64,000 nt of DNA from Paracoccus litorisediminis. GTDB lineage: Bacteria; Pseudomonadota; Alphaproteobacteria; Rhodobacterales; Rhodobacteraceae. Shown here piece after piece: positions 48,469-59,543 of the stretch. The stretch is taken from the NCBI RefSeq assembly GCF_009711205.1, contig NZ_WMIG01000001.1, positions 868,001 to 932,000 of the forward strand, given 5' to 3'. The translations under genes were made by a program, and so were the position numbers. The notes beneath the pieces are model-generated. The model made no database searches. It was not told the DNA's origin and saw nothing but the letters and a program-made list of their open reading frames with translations. Every line of letters begins with the position of its first letter. The first letter of the stretch is position 1.

Positions 48469-49487
48469 TCCAGAACCTGACCGACATAGCGCCCGCCGCG
48501 GGCGAAGCGTATGAAATCGCGCCAGGGGTTCTGTGGATGCAGATGCCCCTGCCGTTCAAGCCGACCACGGTCAATGTCTATGCCTTTCGCGACGATGATG
48601 GCTGGACCGTGGTCGACACCGGCATCGATTCCCGCCATGGGCGCGAGATCTGGCAGCAATTGCTGGCGGGCCCGCTGTCCGATGCGCCGGTCCACCGGCT
48701 GATCGCCACCCATCACCATCTGGACCATATCGGCCTTGCCGGTTGGTTCCAGGCGATGGGGGCCGAGCTGTGGACCTCGCGCACGGCATGGCTGATGGCG
48801 CGGATGAGCATCCTTGACGTGCAGGAACGCCCGACCCCGCAGGCTATCGCCTTCTGGCGCGAGGCCGGGATGGAGCCCGACGCGATTCTGGAACGCGCGG
48901 CCGAGCGCCCCTTCAACATGTCCGACGCCTCAAGCCCGCTGCCGCCCGGCTATCACCGCCTGTCCGAAGGCGATGTGGTCAGCTTCGGCAATCGCCGCTG
49001 GACCGTGCGCATGGGCGAGGGTCACGCCCCCGAACATGTCACGCTGTGGTCCTTGGACGACGATCTGGTGATCGGGGGCGACCAGTTGCTGGGCTCGATC
49101 TCGCCCAATCTGGGGGTCTATCCCAATGAGCCGGGGGCCGATACCGTCGGCGCGTGGATCGCGTCCTGCCAGCGGCTGATGCCCCATGCCCGGCCCGATC
49201 AGCTGATCCTGCCCGGCCACAAGCTGCCCTATCGCGGCCTGCCGACCCGGCTGCGGCAGTTGATCGACAACCAGAATTCCGCCATCGAACGCCTGCTGGC
49301 GGGCCTGCGCGACCAGCCGCGCACCACCATTGGCTGCTTCGACCTGCTGTATCGCCGGATGATCGGCAAACCGGAATTCGCCCTCGCCCTGGCCGAGGCG
49401 GCGGGCCATATCAACCACCTGCGCGCCACCGGACGGGTGTGGCCCATCGGCAAGACCGGCGACGGCGCAACCCTCTGGGGGGCGTGA
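48465..49487 (+). CDS. MBL-fold metallo-hydrolase
   Basis: This 340-aa metallo-beta-lactamase-fold enzyme has the metal motif [13 protein letters not shown] (HXHXDH form). [11 protein letters not shown] precedes it, [16 protein letters not shown] carries the later metal His, [17 protein letters not shown] carries the metal Asp, and [10 protein letters not shown] the final His. It probably hydrolyses a thioester or related bond; the position directly after an acyl-CoA dehydrogenase supports an acyl-CoA or CoA-ester link. The start is GTG at 48465, overlapping the upstream TGA by three bases. Confidence 0.88.
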   Translation: MIQNLTDIAPAAGEAYEIAPGVLWMQMPLPFKPTTVNVYAFRDDDGWTVVDTGIDSRHGREIWQQLLAGPLSDAPVHRLIATHHHLDHIGLAGWFQAMGAELWTSRTAWLMARMSILDVQERPTPQAIAFWREAGMEPDAILERAAERPFNMSDASSPLPPGYHRLSEGDVVSFGNRRWTVRMGEGHAPEHVTLWSLDDDLVIGGDQLLGSISPNLGVYPNEPGADTVGAWIASCQRLMPHARPDQLILPGHKLPYRGLPTRLRQLIDNQNSAIERLLAGLRDQPRTTIGCFDLLYRRMIGKPEFALALAEAAGHINHLRATGRVWPIGKTGDGATLWGA

Positions 49488-49545
49488 CAGGGGCTTGGGC
49501 ATCGGCTATCCCTTGGCCCAAGCCGCGTTGCGAACAGGGGGACAC

Positions 49546-49698
49546 ATGGCCTCGCATCACGAGATCACCGAACACAAGCATGGCGAGATGGACATCAGCC
49601 ATCACGAGAAGACCTTTGCGGGCTTCATCAAGTTCTCGGTCTGGACCTGCGTCCTTGCGATCGGCGTCCTGACCTTCATGGCGCTCAGCAACGCCTGA
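49546..49698 (+). CDS. aa3-type cytochrome c oxidase subunit IV
   Basis: This 50-aa peptide has the charged, His-rich N-terminus [21 protein letters not shown], a FAGFIKF spacer and one helix ([17 protein letters not shown]). It matches the small subunit IV of alphaproteobacterial aa3 oxidases. GGGGGA precedes the ATG at 49546. It is remote from the main cox genes, as is usual for this subunit. Confidence 0.92.
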   Translation: MASHHEITEHKHGEMDISHHEKTFAGFIKFSVWTCVLAIGVLTFMALSNA

Positions 49699-49719
49699 CC
49701 CCACCTTCGGAGATTGACA

Positions 49720-50367
49720 ATGCAAAGGCGTGCCTTCCTCGCGCTGGCGCTGCCGGCCACGCTTGCGGCCTGCGGTGCTGACAATATCTGGGCCAGCGAC
49801 GAGGCCGTGCGCAAGGCGCGCTACGTGTCGGGTGAGCCGCCCTCGATCACGCTTCTGACCGTCATCGGCATTCCCAAGGGCGAGGGCGGACATTCCGCGC
49901 TGATGATCAATGGCACGCAGCGGGTGATCTATGACCCGGCGGGCAGCTGGAATCATCCGGCGATCCCGGAACGGCATGACGTGCTGTATGGCATCACGCC
50001 GAATTTCAAGAATTTCTACATCGATTACCACGCCCGCTCGACCTATTGGGTGGCCGAGGACACCATTCAGGTGCCGCTGGCCGTGGCCGAGGCTGCGATC
50101 CGCTCTGCCGAAATGCAGGGCCCCGCGAACAAGACCTTCTGTGGCGTCTCGACCGGTCAGGTGCTGCGTCGCGTCCCCGGATTCGAGGGCGCGCCGACCG
50201 GCTTCTCGCCGCTGAAGCTGCGGCGCTGGTTCCTGACCCAGCCCGGCGTCACCTCGAAAAAGCACATGGATGGCGACCCGGCCAACAACCATGACGTGCT
50301 GCTGCGCCAGAAGAACGGCGTCGTCACCGGCTACGGCAACGACGGCCAGCTTCACGCGCTGAGGTAA
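49720..50367 (+). CDS. Conserved lipoprotein of unknown function
   Basis: This 215-aa protein has a Tat/Sec-like RRAFLALALPATLAAC signal with a lipobox LAAC (Cys18), so it is a predicted lipoprotein. The body contains VIGIPKGEGGHSALMINGTQRVIYDPAGSW, YHARSTYWVAEDTI and NKTFCGVSTGQVLRRVPGF. The GHSA and FCG motifs recall a cysteine-histidine (NlpC/papain-like) arrangement, but I cannot assign a family. CGGAG sets the ATG at 49720. A TTG six bases earlier is in frame but less likely. It directly follows the cox subunit IV gene and overlaps the azlD stop by 16 bases. Confidence 0.75.
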   Translation: MQRRAFLALALPATLAACGADNIWASDEAVRKARYVSGEPPSITLLTVIGIPKGEGGHSALMINGTQRVIYDPAGSWNHPAIPERHDVLYGITPNFKNFYIDYHARSTYWVAEDTIQVPLAVAEAAIRSAEMQGPANKTFCGVSTGQVLRRVPGFEGAPTGFSPLKLRRWFLTQPGVTSKKHMDGDPANNHDVLLRQKNGVVTGYGNDGQLHALR

Positions 50368-50681
50368 AGCATCCCGAACAGGGTGATCAGACCCGCGACA
50401 ATCGCCAGCAGCGTGTTGCGGGTCAAAAGCCCGACCCCCAGCGTAACCGCCGCAGCGGTCAGGCGCACCGGATCGGTCTGGCCCTCGGTCGCGGCGGGCC
50501 AGACGACCAGCGGCGCGGCAATCGCCGGCAGCACCGCGACAGGCGTGTAGCGCAGCGCGCGGGCCGCCCATTCGGGGATCGCCCGGTTGCCGATCGCACC
50601 CAGAAAGGACCAGCGGATCAGGTAGGTTCCGATTCCCAGAACAAGAATCACGAACCAGATCTTCAGATCGAACCCGCTCAT
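50352..50681 (-). CDS. azlD: Branched-chain amino acid exporter small subunit AzlD
   Basis: This 109-aa membrane protein, with three or four helices, forms the small partner of AzlC in exporting branched-chain amino acids. Motifs are IWFVILVLGIGTYLIRWSFLGAIGN, ALRYTPVAVLPAIAAPLVV and LTRNTLLAIVAGLITLF. The ATG overlaps the azlC stop (ATGA), the usual azlCD arrangement. Its 3' end overlaps the convergent lipoprotein gene. Confidence 0.9.
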   Translation of the reverse strand: MSGFDLKIWFVILVLGIGTYLIRWSFLGAIGNRAIPEWAARALRYTPVAVLPAIAAPLVVWPAATEGQTDPVRLTAAAVTLGVGLLTRNTLLAIVAGLITLFGMLYLSA

Positions 50682-51469
50682 TTCAGTTCTCCCTTCAGCC
50701 GTTCCATGCGTTTCTCGACAATCGCACCCGTGGCCATGGCCAAAGGCGCGGCCAACAGGATGCCCAGCCCAGAAGGCAGGACGGTAAACACCAGCGCGGC
50801 AATGATCGAGACCCCCGCCGCTGCGATATGCGCGGGACTGCGCAGCATCGGTGCGACCATGGCAAGGAAGGTGATCGGCAGCGCGAAATCCAGCGCCCAG
50901 CTTTCGGGGATGGCCCGGCCCAGCTGGAAGCCCAGCGCGCTGGCGATCAGCCACGGCACGCAGGCGCAGATCGCGGTTCCGGCGAAATAGGCCAGCCTCT
51001 GATCCATGCGCAGGCGGGGATTGTTCTCAAAATGCTGGATCGACAGGGCATAGGTCTGATCGATCAGCAGATAGGCGACCAGCCCCCTTTGCCTTGGCGT
51101 CGCATCCCCCAGCCACGGCACCAGCGAGGCCGAATACATCGCCATGCGCAGGTTCACCGCCAGGGCCGACAGCAGGATGATGACCGTCGGCGCATGGTCG
51201 GTCAGCAATTGCACGGCGGTAAACTGCGACGCCCCCGCCAGCACAAGGACCGAAAAGCCCATGACCTGCGCCAGATCCAGCCCGGCCTCGGCCGAAAGCA
51301 CCCCGAACAGCAGGCCAAAGGGCACCAGCACAAGGATGAAGGGCAGCGATTGCACAAAGCCGTGGCGCAGGCATTGCGCAGGGCTACGCGCCAGTGCGCG
51401 GCGCTGGTCAGGGGTCAGCACGGGTTCGACCTCGGGCGAGATCGCCGGAGGGCTGTCAGGATATGTCAT
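50678..51469 (-). CDS. azlC: Branched-chain amino acid exporter large subunit AzlC
   Basis: This 263-aa membrane protein has about six helices. The N-terminal segment GFVQSLPFILVLVPFGLLFGVLSAEAGLDLAQVMGFSVLVLAGASQFTAVQLL is followed by LSALAVNLRMAMYSASLVPWLG and YLLIDQTYALSIQHF, all AzlC-typical. The ATG at 51469 overlaps the possible ATG of the divergent GNAT gene at 51468 within one CATG. Confidence 0.92.
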   Translation of the reverse strand: MTYPDSPPAISPEVEPVLTPDQRRALARSPAQCLRHGFVQSLPFILVLVPFGLLFGVLSAEAGLDLAQVMGFSVLVLAGASQFTAVQLLTDHAPTVIILLSALAVNLRMAMYSASLVPWLGDATPRQRGLVAYLLIDQTYALSIQHFENNPRLRMDQRLAYFAGTAICACVPWLIASALGFQLGRAIPESWALDFALPITFLAMVAPMLRSPAHIAAAGVSIIAALVFTVLPSGLGILLAAPLAMATGAIVEKRMERLKGELK

Positions 51470-52139
51470 GGCGGAAACGGCTTTGCATGCGCTAGGGATG
51501 GGGCACAGATTGGCCAAAGCACAGGGCAGGCGCAAGGGTGACCGGGATTTGACCGCAATCAAGCAACAGCGCGTCCTGATCCGCCATGGCGTCCCGCCGC
51601 ATCTGCGCGGCGCGGCGGCGCGGCTGTATTGGCGGGGCTTTGGGCCGGGGCTGGTGCCCTTGCCCACCCCCGCGCGCGAGGGAATCGCGCTGGTGGCGCG
51701 CGCCATGCATCCCGATCGCGCGCTGGTCGCCCTGACGCCATCGGGGGCGCTGGTGGGCATCGCCGGGCTGCGCGGACCGGATGGCGGGTTCCTGTCGCTT
51801 TCCGGGGCGGATTTTCGGCGCGTATTCGGACCGGTCCGGGGTCGTTTGCGGCACCTCTCCAGCCTGCTGCATCTGAGCGGTGCGGAAACCGCGGACCTGA
51901 TCCTTGACGGGGTGGCGGTGCGCCCGCAATGGCGCGGCTGCGGCATTGCCCGCGCTCTGGTTCAGGCGGCAGCCTTGTGTGCCCGCGATCTGGGCCATCC
52001 CGCCCTGATGGTCGAGGTCGAGGCCCGGAACGGCGACGCCTTGGCCGCGTGGCAAGCGCTGGACTTCCAGCTTTCGGGACGACAGCGGCTGGGCTGGCCC
52101 TGGCGCGGCCGCGCCCATGTCATGCGCCTGCCGGTCTAG
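51468..52139 (+). CDS. GNAT family N-acetyltransferase
   Basis: The GNAT core has RGAAARLYWRGFG, LDGVAVRPQWRGCGIARALVQAAALCARDLG (the acetyl-CoA loop RGCGIA) and WQALDFQLSGRQRLGWPWRG near the C-terminus. The N-terminus is uncertain. The ATG at 51468 (AGGA six bases before it) gives 223 aa but shares CATG with the azlC start; an ATG at 51498 or TTG at 51549 would shorten it and are plausible. The acceptor is unknown. The stop shares CTAG with the convergent gene. Confidence 0.8.
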   Translation: MAETALHALGMGHRLAKAQGRRKGDRDLTAIKQQRVLIRHGVPPHLRGAAARLYWRGFGPGLVPLPTPAREGIALVARAMHPDRALVALTPSGALVGIAGLRGPDGGFLSLSGADFRRVFGPVRGRLRHLSSLLHLSGAETADLILDGVAVRPQWRGCGIARALVQAAALCARDLGHPALMVEVEARNGDALAAWQALDFQLSGRQRLGWPWRGRAHVMRLPV

Positions 52140-53044
52140 CTGTCCGCGCGGGTCAGCATGCCGCTGGCCTGTGCCAGCAGCAGGAAAGCCCGCCCCGAGC
52201 GCGATTCGCCCAGGACCGACAGCACCACCGCATCATCGGTTTCGGCCCGGCGCGACAGCAACCGGTCGAAATGGCGCAGGAAATGATGCGCGACATCGCG
52301 AAACACCTCGTCCTTGCGCATCAGCCCGGTGGCGGCGTTCAGCGCAGCCTCGTCCTCAATGACCGCCAGCCCGGCGACTTCCGCCCCCCGCGCGCCGCCA
52401 GCAAGGCTGCGCCATAAGGCGGGGTCGGTTTCCGGCAGTTCCAGATCATCCATATAGACCCCCTGCCCCGCCAGCAAAGTCACCACGTCCTGCGCGGCGC
52501 GGATCAGCCGTGCCAGCGCAGGATCGCCAAGCGCCAGATGCAGGCAGCGGATCGCCTCATGATCATCGGGGCCGTCGGGGAAATTCAGCGCAAGGAACAG
52601 CTCGGTCGGGGTCAGTTCGGGGATGGGTGCGGGATCAATATCCAGCCGCGACTGCGCATTGTCGGGGGCTGGGGCAGCGGCGCGCCGCTCAGGCGCAGGG
52701 CGCGGCTGCGGCACGGGCGGGCGGCGCGGATGCAGGCGCGGCTCGGCGGGGTCGTCGGGCTGCAGGCGCATCTGGTGCAGGCTGGCACGCAGGTCGTCGG
52801 CCTCTTGGCGCAGCAGCGCCAGACTGCGGGCCGACCAGATGCCGAACCAGATCAGCCCCAGCGGCAGCGCCACGCCCATCAGCCAGACCAGCCATGAACT
52901 CGGCTCCGCCTTGGGTCCACTGCCCAGCCAGGCAAACAGCGCCACCAGCGCCAGCCAGACCACGCTGGCCACGGCGCCGATGAGGGGCAGCCGGTCGCGG
53001 GATTGTTCGGCCGCGACCCGGCGCAGGGATTCGAGCGCACTCAT
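52136..53044 (-). CDS. Membrane protein of unknown function with Pro/Arg-rich linker
   Basis: This 302-aa protein has two N-terminal helices (residues about 20-41 and 54-75), with a short loop between. A coiled segment (RSLALLRQEADDLRASLHQMRL) and a Pro/Arg-rich linker follow (about residues 95-130). A folded C-terminal region comes last (LTPTELFLALNFPDGPDDHEAIRCLHLALGDPALARLIRAAQDVVTLLAGQGVYMDDLEL). I do not recognise the family. GGGGGG precedes the ATG at 53044. It lies 15 bases after greA on the same strand and may be cotranscribed. The stop shares CTAG with the GNAT gene. Confidence 0.75.
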   Translation of the reverse strand: MSALESLRRVAAEQSRDRLPLIGAVASVVWLALVALFAWLGSGPKAEPSSWLVWLMGVALPLGLIWFGIWSARSLALLRQEADDLRASLHQMRLQPDDPAEPRLHPRRPPVPQPRPAPERRAAAPAPDNAQSRLDIDPAPIPELTPTELFLALNFPDGPDDHEAIRCLHLALGDPALARLIRAAQDVVTLLAGQGVYMDDLELPETDPALWRSLAGGARGAEVAGLAVIEDEAALNAATGLMRKDEVFRDVAHHFLRHFDRLLSRRAETDDAVVLSVLGESRSGRAFLLLAQASGMLTRADS

Positions 53045-53059
53045 GCGCTCGCCCCCCAT

Positions 53060-53530
53060 TCAGATGAAACGGATCGAAATGATCTCATAGGATTTTCCGC
53101 CACCGGGAGTGACGACCTCGACGCTGTCGCCTTCCTCTTTGCCGATTAGCGCACGCGCCAGCGGCGAGCGCATGTTCAGAAGCCCGCGTTCCAGATCGGC
53201 CTCGGCCTCGCCGACGATCTGATACGTGCGCTCCTCCTCGGTATCCTCGTCCAGAAGGGTCACTGTTGCGCCAAACTTGACGCTGCCCGAGAATTTCGAC
53301 GGGTCGATGACCTCGGCGCGCGAGATGATGCCCTCCAGCTCCTTGATGCGGCCTTCGACAAAGCTCTGCTTCTCGCGTGCGGCGTGATATTCCGCGTTTT
53401 CGGACAGGTCGCCATGCTCTCGCGCCTCGGCGATGGCGCGGATGACAGCCGGACGGTCAACCGAACGCAGCTCGCGCAGCTCCTCGTCCAGCAGATCAAA
53501 GCCCGCACGGGTCATCGGTATCTTTTCCAT
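53060..53530 (-). CDS. greA: Transcription elongation factor GreA
   Basis: This 156-aa factor rescues backtracked RNA polymerase by promoting transcript cleavage. The N-terminal coiled coil holds the acidic tip [22 protein letters not shown] (conserved D and E), and the C-terminal domain has [19 protein letters not shown] and [28 protein letters not shown] lies six bases before the ATG at 53530. The 293-base gap to the divergent ETF-QO gene holds no gene. Confidence 0.97.
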   Translation of the reverse strand: MEKIPMTRAGFDLLDEELRELRSVDRPAVIRAIAEAREHGDLSENAEYHAAREKQSFVEGRIKELEGIISRAEVIDPSKFSGSVKFGATVTLLDEDTEEERTYQIVGEAEADLERGLLNMRSPLARALIGKEEGDSVEVVTPGGGKSYEIISIRFI

Positions 53531-53823
53531 TCCGGTCCTTCCGGTCGCCCGATGGCGGCCTGCATAATCACGAGAAACAAGGTGTTGGAACGCCCCCGGC
53601 CTTTCAGACCGAGGGCGTCCAGCGATTTCGGGCATCGTGGCGCGATTGTCCAAGCGTTTCAAGCCCCGCCCCACGCCATCCGCGATCATTTGCCCATGCC
53701 TCTGCCGACAATCTTGCCCCAAGGTTAACCGCCGCTCCTTCGTTGCGTCAGGATTGCCCGCGACAAGGTGACACGCTACCTGTGTCGCGCAGAGATTGAG
53801 CCAGGGAGCAAGGGGGCCGAGCC

Positions 53824-55470
<1,647 letters not shown>

Positions 55471-55479
55471 TCTTTGCGT

Positions 55480-55508
55480 GGCAATGCCGGTTCACCCCCG
55501 GCGTTGCC
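55480..55508 (+). terminator. Stem-loop after the ETF-QO gene
   Basis: GGCAATGCCGG/CCGGCGTTGCC (one T-G pair, loop TTCACCC) begins nine bases after the stop. It lacks a T-run, so termination is uncertain. It does separate ETF-QO from the TPR gene and argues that the latter starts after 55508. Confidence 0.5.
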
Positions 55509-55566
55509 CATTCCCGCCGGGACGGCTAGGGTCACAACGCGTATTGCCAAGGACTGGGCCAAAGCC

Positions 55567-57408
55567 GTGACCAAAAGATTGATCCCGCTGGCGCTGATCG
55601 CGCTGACCTCCGCGCCGCTGATCTCTGCACCGGCTTTTGCCGCGCCGGCTGTCGCCCAGAATACCGCGCCAGAGGCACCCGCGGCCAAGGCCGAACCGGC
55701 CAAGCCTGCCGCAGCGGTCACGCCCGCCCCGGCGATCCGCGGCCTTTCCGGCCCCTATCTGGCCGCACGTCAGGCCGCGATGGAAAATGACTATACCAGC
55801 GCCGCGAATTACTACCTGCAAGCGCTGGCACAGGACGACACCGACCCCTTCCTGCAGGATTCCGCGCTGGTCGCGCTGATCTCGTCCGGAGAGATGGAGC
55901 GCGCCGGTGCCCTTGCCGTCACCATGTCCGATCAGGGCCGCGCGACCGAACTGGCCCGACTGATGCAGCGTTCCGAACTGGCGCGGACCCAGCGCTGGCA
56001 GGAACTCGTCGACCAGATCGACAAGGCCCCGCCGCCCGCGCCGGGCGAAGACGTGGCCCAGACCGCGCCGGGCGGCAGCCAGCTTCTGGACAAGATGATG
56101 CGGGCATGGGCGCTTCTGGGCGCAGGCAATGCCCGTCAGGCACTGTCGTCGTTCGAGGAACTGGGCAAGATCCGCGGCGCGCGCCCGATGGTGAACTATC
56201 ACCTCGCCTTGGCCAAGGCCGCCGTCGGTGATTACGAAGGGGCCGAGCAATTGCTGGCCGATCCGGCGAATGGCGCGCATATCCTTGGTGTCGTCGCCCG
56301 CGCGCAGATCCTGTCGCAGCTGGAACGCAATGACGACGCCATCGCCATGCTGGAAGCCACGCCCGGCTTTACCGAGGAACCGACCCTGATCGCATTGCGC
56401 GACCGGATGAAAAAGGACGAGACCCTGCCTTTTGACTCCATCCGCAATCCAGCCGACGGGATCGCTCAGGTGTTTCTGACCTTCGCCAGCGTCCTTGCCA
56501 CCACCGAGGAACCCGACCCGCTGGCGCTGATTCATGCCCGGCTGGCCTCATACCTGTCGCCCGAACTGGGCGAGGCGAACCTGCTTTCGGCACAGATGCT
56601 GCAAGGCTTCGGTCAGTTCGATCTGGCCGAGCGCGAGTTCGAAAAGCTGCGCGAGCGTGGCGACATGCGCCCGATCGCCGAACTCTCGCGCATCGATGCG
56701 CTGGCGCGGGCCGAGCGTCCTGACGATGCCGAAAAGGCCGCGCTGGCCTTGACCGCCGCCCATCCCGAACTGGCGCAGGGCTGGATCGCGCTTGGCGACC
56801 TGCTGCGTCAGCAGGACAAGTTTGCACAGGCCATCCCGGCCTATGACAAGGCGCTGGACATCATCGGCGACAAGGCCGGCGAGGCGCGCTGGTTCCCGCT
56901 TTACGCCCGCGGCATCGCATTGGAACGCGCGGGACAATTCCCCAAGGCCGAGCAGGACTTCCGCACCGCGCTGAAGCTGCGCCCCGATTCCGCGCAGGTG
57001 CTGAACTATCTGGGCTACAGCCTTGTCGACCGCAACGAGAAGCTGGATGAGGCGCTGAAGCTGATCCAGAAGGCGGTCGAGTTGCGTCCCGATGACGGCT
57101 ACATCCTCGATTCGCTGGCCTGGGCCTATTACCGGTTGGGCCGCTACGACGAGGCCGTGTCCCCGATGGAACGTGCCGTCGCCGCCATGGCCAGCGACTC
57201 GCTGGTCAATGACCACATGGGTGACATTTACTGGATGGTCGGGCGCAAACGCGAGGCGCAGATCCAGTGGCAGCGGGCACTCTCCCTGAAGCCCGAGTCC
57301 GAAACCGACGCCGCGCGTATCCGTGCCAAGCTGGATCGCGGACTGGACGAGGTGCTGGCGGGCGAAAAACCTGGGGGCACCAAGCTGCCCGAGACGCCGA
57401 AGAACTGA
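55567..57408 (+). CDS. TPR-repeat protein, probably exported
   Basis: This 613-aa protein has a hydrophobic N-terminal signal-like sequence ([23 protein letters not shown]) and an Ala/Pro-rich linker. Tetratricopeptide repeats run from about residue 60 to near the end ([99 protein letters not shown]). It resembles outer-membrane-linked TPR proteins such as those with BamD/NlpI-like roles. No start has a good ribosome site. GTG at 55567 is chosen because it opens the signal peptide; the in-frame TTG at 55474 lies before the hairpin. Confidence 0.8.
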   Translation: MTKRLIPLALIALTSAPLISAPAFAAPAVAQNTAPEAPAAKAEPAKPAAAVTPAPAIRGLSGPYLAARQAAMENDYTSAANYYLQALAQDDTDPFLQDSALVALISSGEMERAGALAVTMSDQGRATELARLMQRSELARTQRWQELVDQIDKAPPPAPGEDVAQTAPGGSQLLDKMMRAWALLGAGNARQALSSFEELGKIRGARPMVNYHLALAKAAVGDYEGAEQLLADPANGAHILGVVARAQILSQLERNDDAIAMLEATPGFTEEPTLIALRDRMKKDETLPFDSIRNPADGIAQVFLTFASVLATTEEPDPLALIHARLASYLSPELGEANLLSAQMLQGFGQFDLAEREFEKLRERGDMRPIAELSRIDALARAERPDDAEKAALALTAAHPELAQGWIALGDLLRQQDKFAQAIPAYDKALDIIGDKAGEARWFPLYARGIALERAGQFPKAEQDFRTALKLRPDSAQVLNYLGYSLVDRNEKLDEALKLIQKAVELRPDDGYILDSLAWAYYRLGRYDEAVSPMERAVAAMASDSLVNDHMGDIYWMVGRKREAQIQWQRALSLKPESETDAARIRAKLDRGLDEVLAGEKPGGTKLPETPKN

Positions 57409-57410
57409 CC

Positions 57411-58238
57411 ATGACCTTGCCACGGCGCGAATTCGCGCCTGCGAAACTGAACCTGACGCTGCATGTCACCGGCCAGCGCGCCGATGGCTATCACCTGCTC
57501 GATTCCCTCGTGGTCTTTCTGGATGTGGGGGATGTGGTGACGCTGCAGGACGGCCCCTTGTCGCTGTCGCTGACCGGGCCCTTTGCAGCCGGGTTGGCGG
57601 ATGATCCCGACAACCTGTGCCTGCGCGCCGCACGCCTTGCCGGGGCGCAGGCCGCGATCACGCTGGAAAAGAACCTGCCCGTCGCATCCGGCATCGGCGG
57701 CGGTTCAGCCGATGCGGCGGCGGTGCTGCGCGCGATTGGCTGCCAGCCCGACCGCCCCGAAATACTGGGCGCGGATGTGCCGGTCTGCCTTGCCAGCCGA
57801 CCCAGCCGGATGCAGTCCACCGGCGAGATCGTGGTGCCCCTGCCCCAACTGCCACCCTTGCATCTGGTGCTGGTCAATCCGCTCAAGGCTGTCTCGACTC
57901 CGGCGGTCTTTCGGGCACTGACGAACCGCAACAACCCGCCAATGCCGGACAGCCTGCCCGATTTCGCAGATGCCGCCCAGCTGACCGATTTCCTGCGCGC
58001 CTGCCGCAATGACCTGCAGGCCCCGGCGATCGCGCTCATGCCGGAAATCGCCGACTGCCTTGCCGCGCTTGACGATGCGGGTGCCGATCTGTCGCGGATG
58101 TCGGGGTCCGGTGCGACCTGTTTCGGGCTATTCGCAAGTGCCGAACTGGCCCGGCAGGCCCGCGAGCGCATCGCGCAGGCCCATCCCGGCTGGTGGGTGA
58201 CTGCATCCGGACTCGCCCCCGCCCCCGCAACGCCTTAA
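57411..58238 (+). CDS. ispE: 4-(cytidine 5'-diphospho)-2-C-methyl-D-erythritol kinase
   Basis: This GHMP kinase of the MEP isoprenoid pathway is 275 aa. It has the substrate motif [26 protein letters not shown], the ATP-binding glycine loop [21 protein letters not shown], and the C-terminal [15 protein letters not shown] at 57411 is two bases after the TPR gene stop, so the two are likely cotranscribed. Confidence 0.95.
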   Translation: MTLPRREFAPAKLNLTLHVTGQRADGYHLLDSLVVFLDVGDVVTLQDGPLSLSLTGPFAAGLADDPDNLCLRAARLAGAQAAITLEKNLPVASGIGGGSADAAAVLRAIGCQPDRPEILGADVPVCLASRPSRMQSTGEIVVPLPQLPPLHLVLVNPLKAVSTPAVFRALTNRNNPPMPDSLPDFADAAQLTDFLRACRNDLQAPAIALMPEIADCLAALDDAGADLSRMSGSGATCFGLFASAELARQARERIAQAHPGWWVTASGLAPAPATP

Positions 58239-58266
58239 TCTGCCCCAGATTCGTGAGGAAAATTCC

Positions 58267-59004
58267 ATGCTTCGCCTCGGCGTGAACATCGACCATGTCG
58301 CCACCATCCGCAATGCCAGGGGGACGCCCTGGCCCGACCCCGTGCGCGCCGCGAAACTGGCCGAGGAGGCGGGTGCCGATGGCATCACCGCCCATCTGCG
58401 CGAGGATCGCCGCCACATTTCGGACAGCGACATCGACAATCTGATGGCCGCCCTGCGCCTGCCCCTCAATTTCGAGATGGCCGCCACCGCCGAAATGCAG
58501 GCGATCGCACTGCGCCATCGCCCTCATGCCGTCTGCATCGTCCCCGAAAAGCGCGAGGAACGCACGACCGAAGGCGGTCTGGATGTCGTCGGAAACGAAG
58601 CCTATCTGGCCGAGTTCATCGCGCCGCTGCGCGATGCCGGCTGCCGGGTCTCGCTGTTCATCGGCCACGAGCCGGCGCAGATCGAAGCCTCGGCCCGGAT
58701 CGGCGCGGCGGTCGTCGAACTGCATACCGGCGCCTATTGCGACCTCGACACCGAAGGCCGCCATGCCGAACGCGATGCCGAACTCGCGGCCTTGCGCGAG
58801 GCCGCAGCACTGGCCCACAGCCTTGGGCTTGAGGTCCATGCCGGTCACGGCCTGACCTTCGACACGGTCGGTCCCATCGCCCAGATCCCGCAGATCATGG
58901 AACTCAACATCGGCCATTTCCTGATCGCGGAATCGGTCTTTACCGGTCTTGACGGCGCGATCCGCGAAATGCGCCGCCGGATGGATCTGGCGCGGAACGC
59001 ATGA
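58267..59004 (+). CDS. pdxJ: Pyridoxine 5'-phosphate synthase
   Basis: This 245-aa TIM-barrel enzyme condenses 1-deoxyxylulose 5-phosphate with aminoacetone phosphate to form pyridoxine 5'-phosphate. Motifs are [80 protein letters not shown] and [18 protein letters not shown]. The first gene of the pdxJ-acpS-lepB-rnc-era group common in alphaproteobacteria. Confidence 0.97.
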   Translation: MLRLGVNIDHVATIRNARGTPWPDPVRAAKLAEEAGADGITAHLREDRRHISDSDIDNLMAALRLPLNFEMAATAEMQAIALRHRPHAVCIVPEKREERTTEGGLDVVGNEAYLAEFIAPLRDAGCRVSLFIGHEPAQIEASARIGAAVVELHTGAYCDLDTEGRHAERDAELAALREAAALAHSLGLEVHAGHGLTFDTVGPIAQIPQIMELNIGHFLIAESVFTGLDGAIREMRRRMDLARNA

Positions 59005-59005
59005 G

Positions 59006-59027
59006 TTTCTTCGTTTTCCAAATACCC
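59006..59027. repeat. Intergenic TTTCTTCGTTTTNCAAATACCC motif, copy 3
   Basis: Directly after the pdxJ stop lies TTTCTTCGTTTTCCAAATAC followed by CC, which is the complement of the motif at 25959-25981 with one mismatch in 22 bases. It sits in the 49-base pdxJ-acpS gap, so it is transcribed within the operon. Confidence 0.55.
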
Positions 59028-59053
59028 ATGTCACGACAGGACCAACTGGGCGC

Positions 59054-59488
59054 ATGATCCTTGGCATCGGCTCCGACCTCGCCAATATCGACCGCATCGC
59101 GGGCGTGCTGGAACGTCATGGCGACCGCTTCCGCAACCGCGTCTTCACGCCGACGGAACTGGCGCTGGCCGCCCGCCGTCGGCATGAGGCCGCGACGCTG
59201 GCGAAACGCTGGGCCGCCAAGGAGGCCTGCTCCAAGGCGCTTGGCACCGGATTGGCGATGGGGATCAGCTGGAAGGACATGGCGGTCCGCAACCTGCGCT
59301 CGGGCCAGCCGACGATGGAACTGACCGGCTGGGCGGCGGAACGCCTTGCCAGCATGCTTCCCCCCGGCCACCGCCCCCGCATCCATGTCACCCTGACCGA
59401 CGACCACCCCTGGGCGCAGGCCTTCGTCATCATCGAGGCCCTTCCCGACGACGTGAGCGACCCGCCTATTCCCGGCGCTACCGCTTGA
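59054..59488 (+). CDS. acpS: Holo-acyl-carrier-protein synthase
   Basis: This 144-aa enzyme transfers phosphopantetheine from CoA to apo-ACP. The family motif [12 protein letters not shown] carries the metal-binding Asp. [36 protein letters not shown] follows, containing the catalytic Glu in KEA, and [17 protein letters not shown] is near the C-terminus. It lies 49 bases after pdxJ and 55 before lepB. Confidence 0.94.
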   Translation: MILGIGSDLANIDRIAGVLERHGDRFRNRVFTPTELALAARRRHEAATLAKRWAAKEACSKALGTGLAMGISWKDMAVRNLRSGQPTMELTGWAAERLASMLPPGHRPRIHVTLTDDHPWAQAFVIIEALPDDVSDPPIPGATA

Positions 59489-59543
59489 CTTTGCCATGTC
59501 CCGCGGCCCATGAACGCGCGACTTCCGCATGAGGGGACCGGCA

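Noticed and set aside
53531..53823. Possible gene in the greA-ETF-QO gap.
   Set aside because: No frame has coding character or a ribosome site; it is best read as a divergent promoter region.
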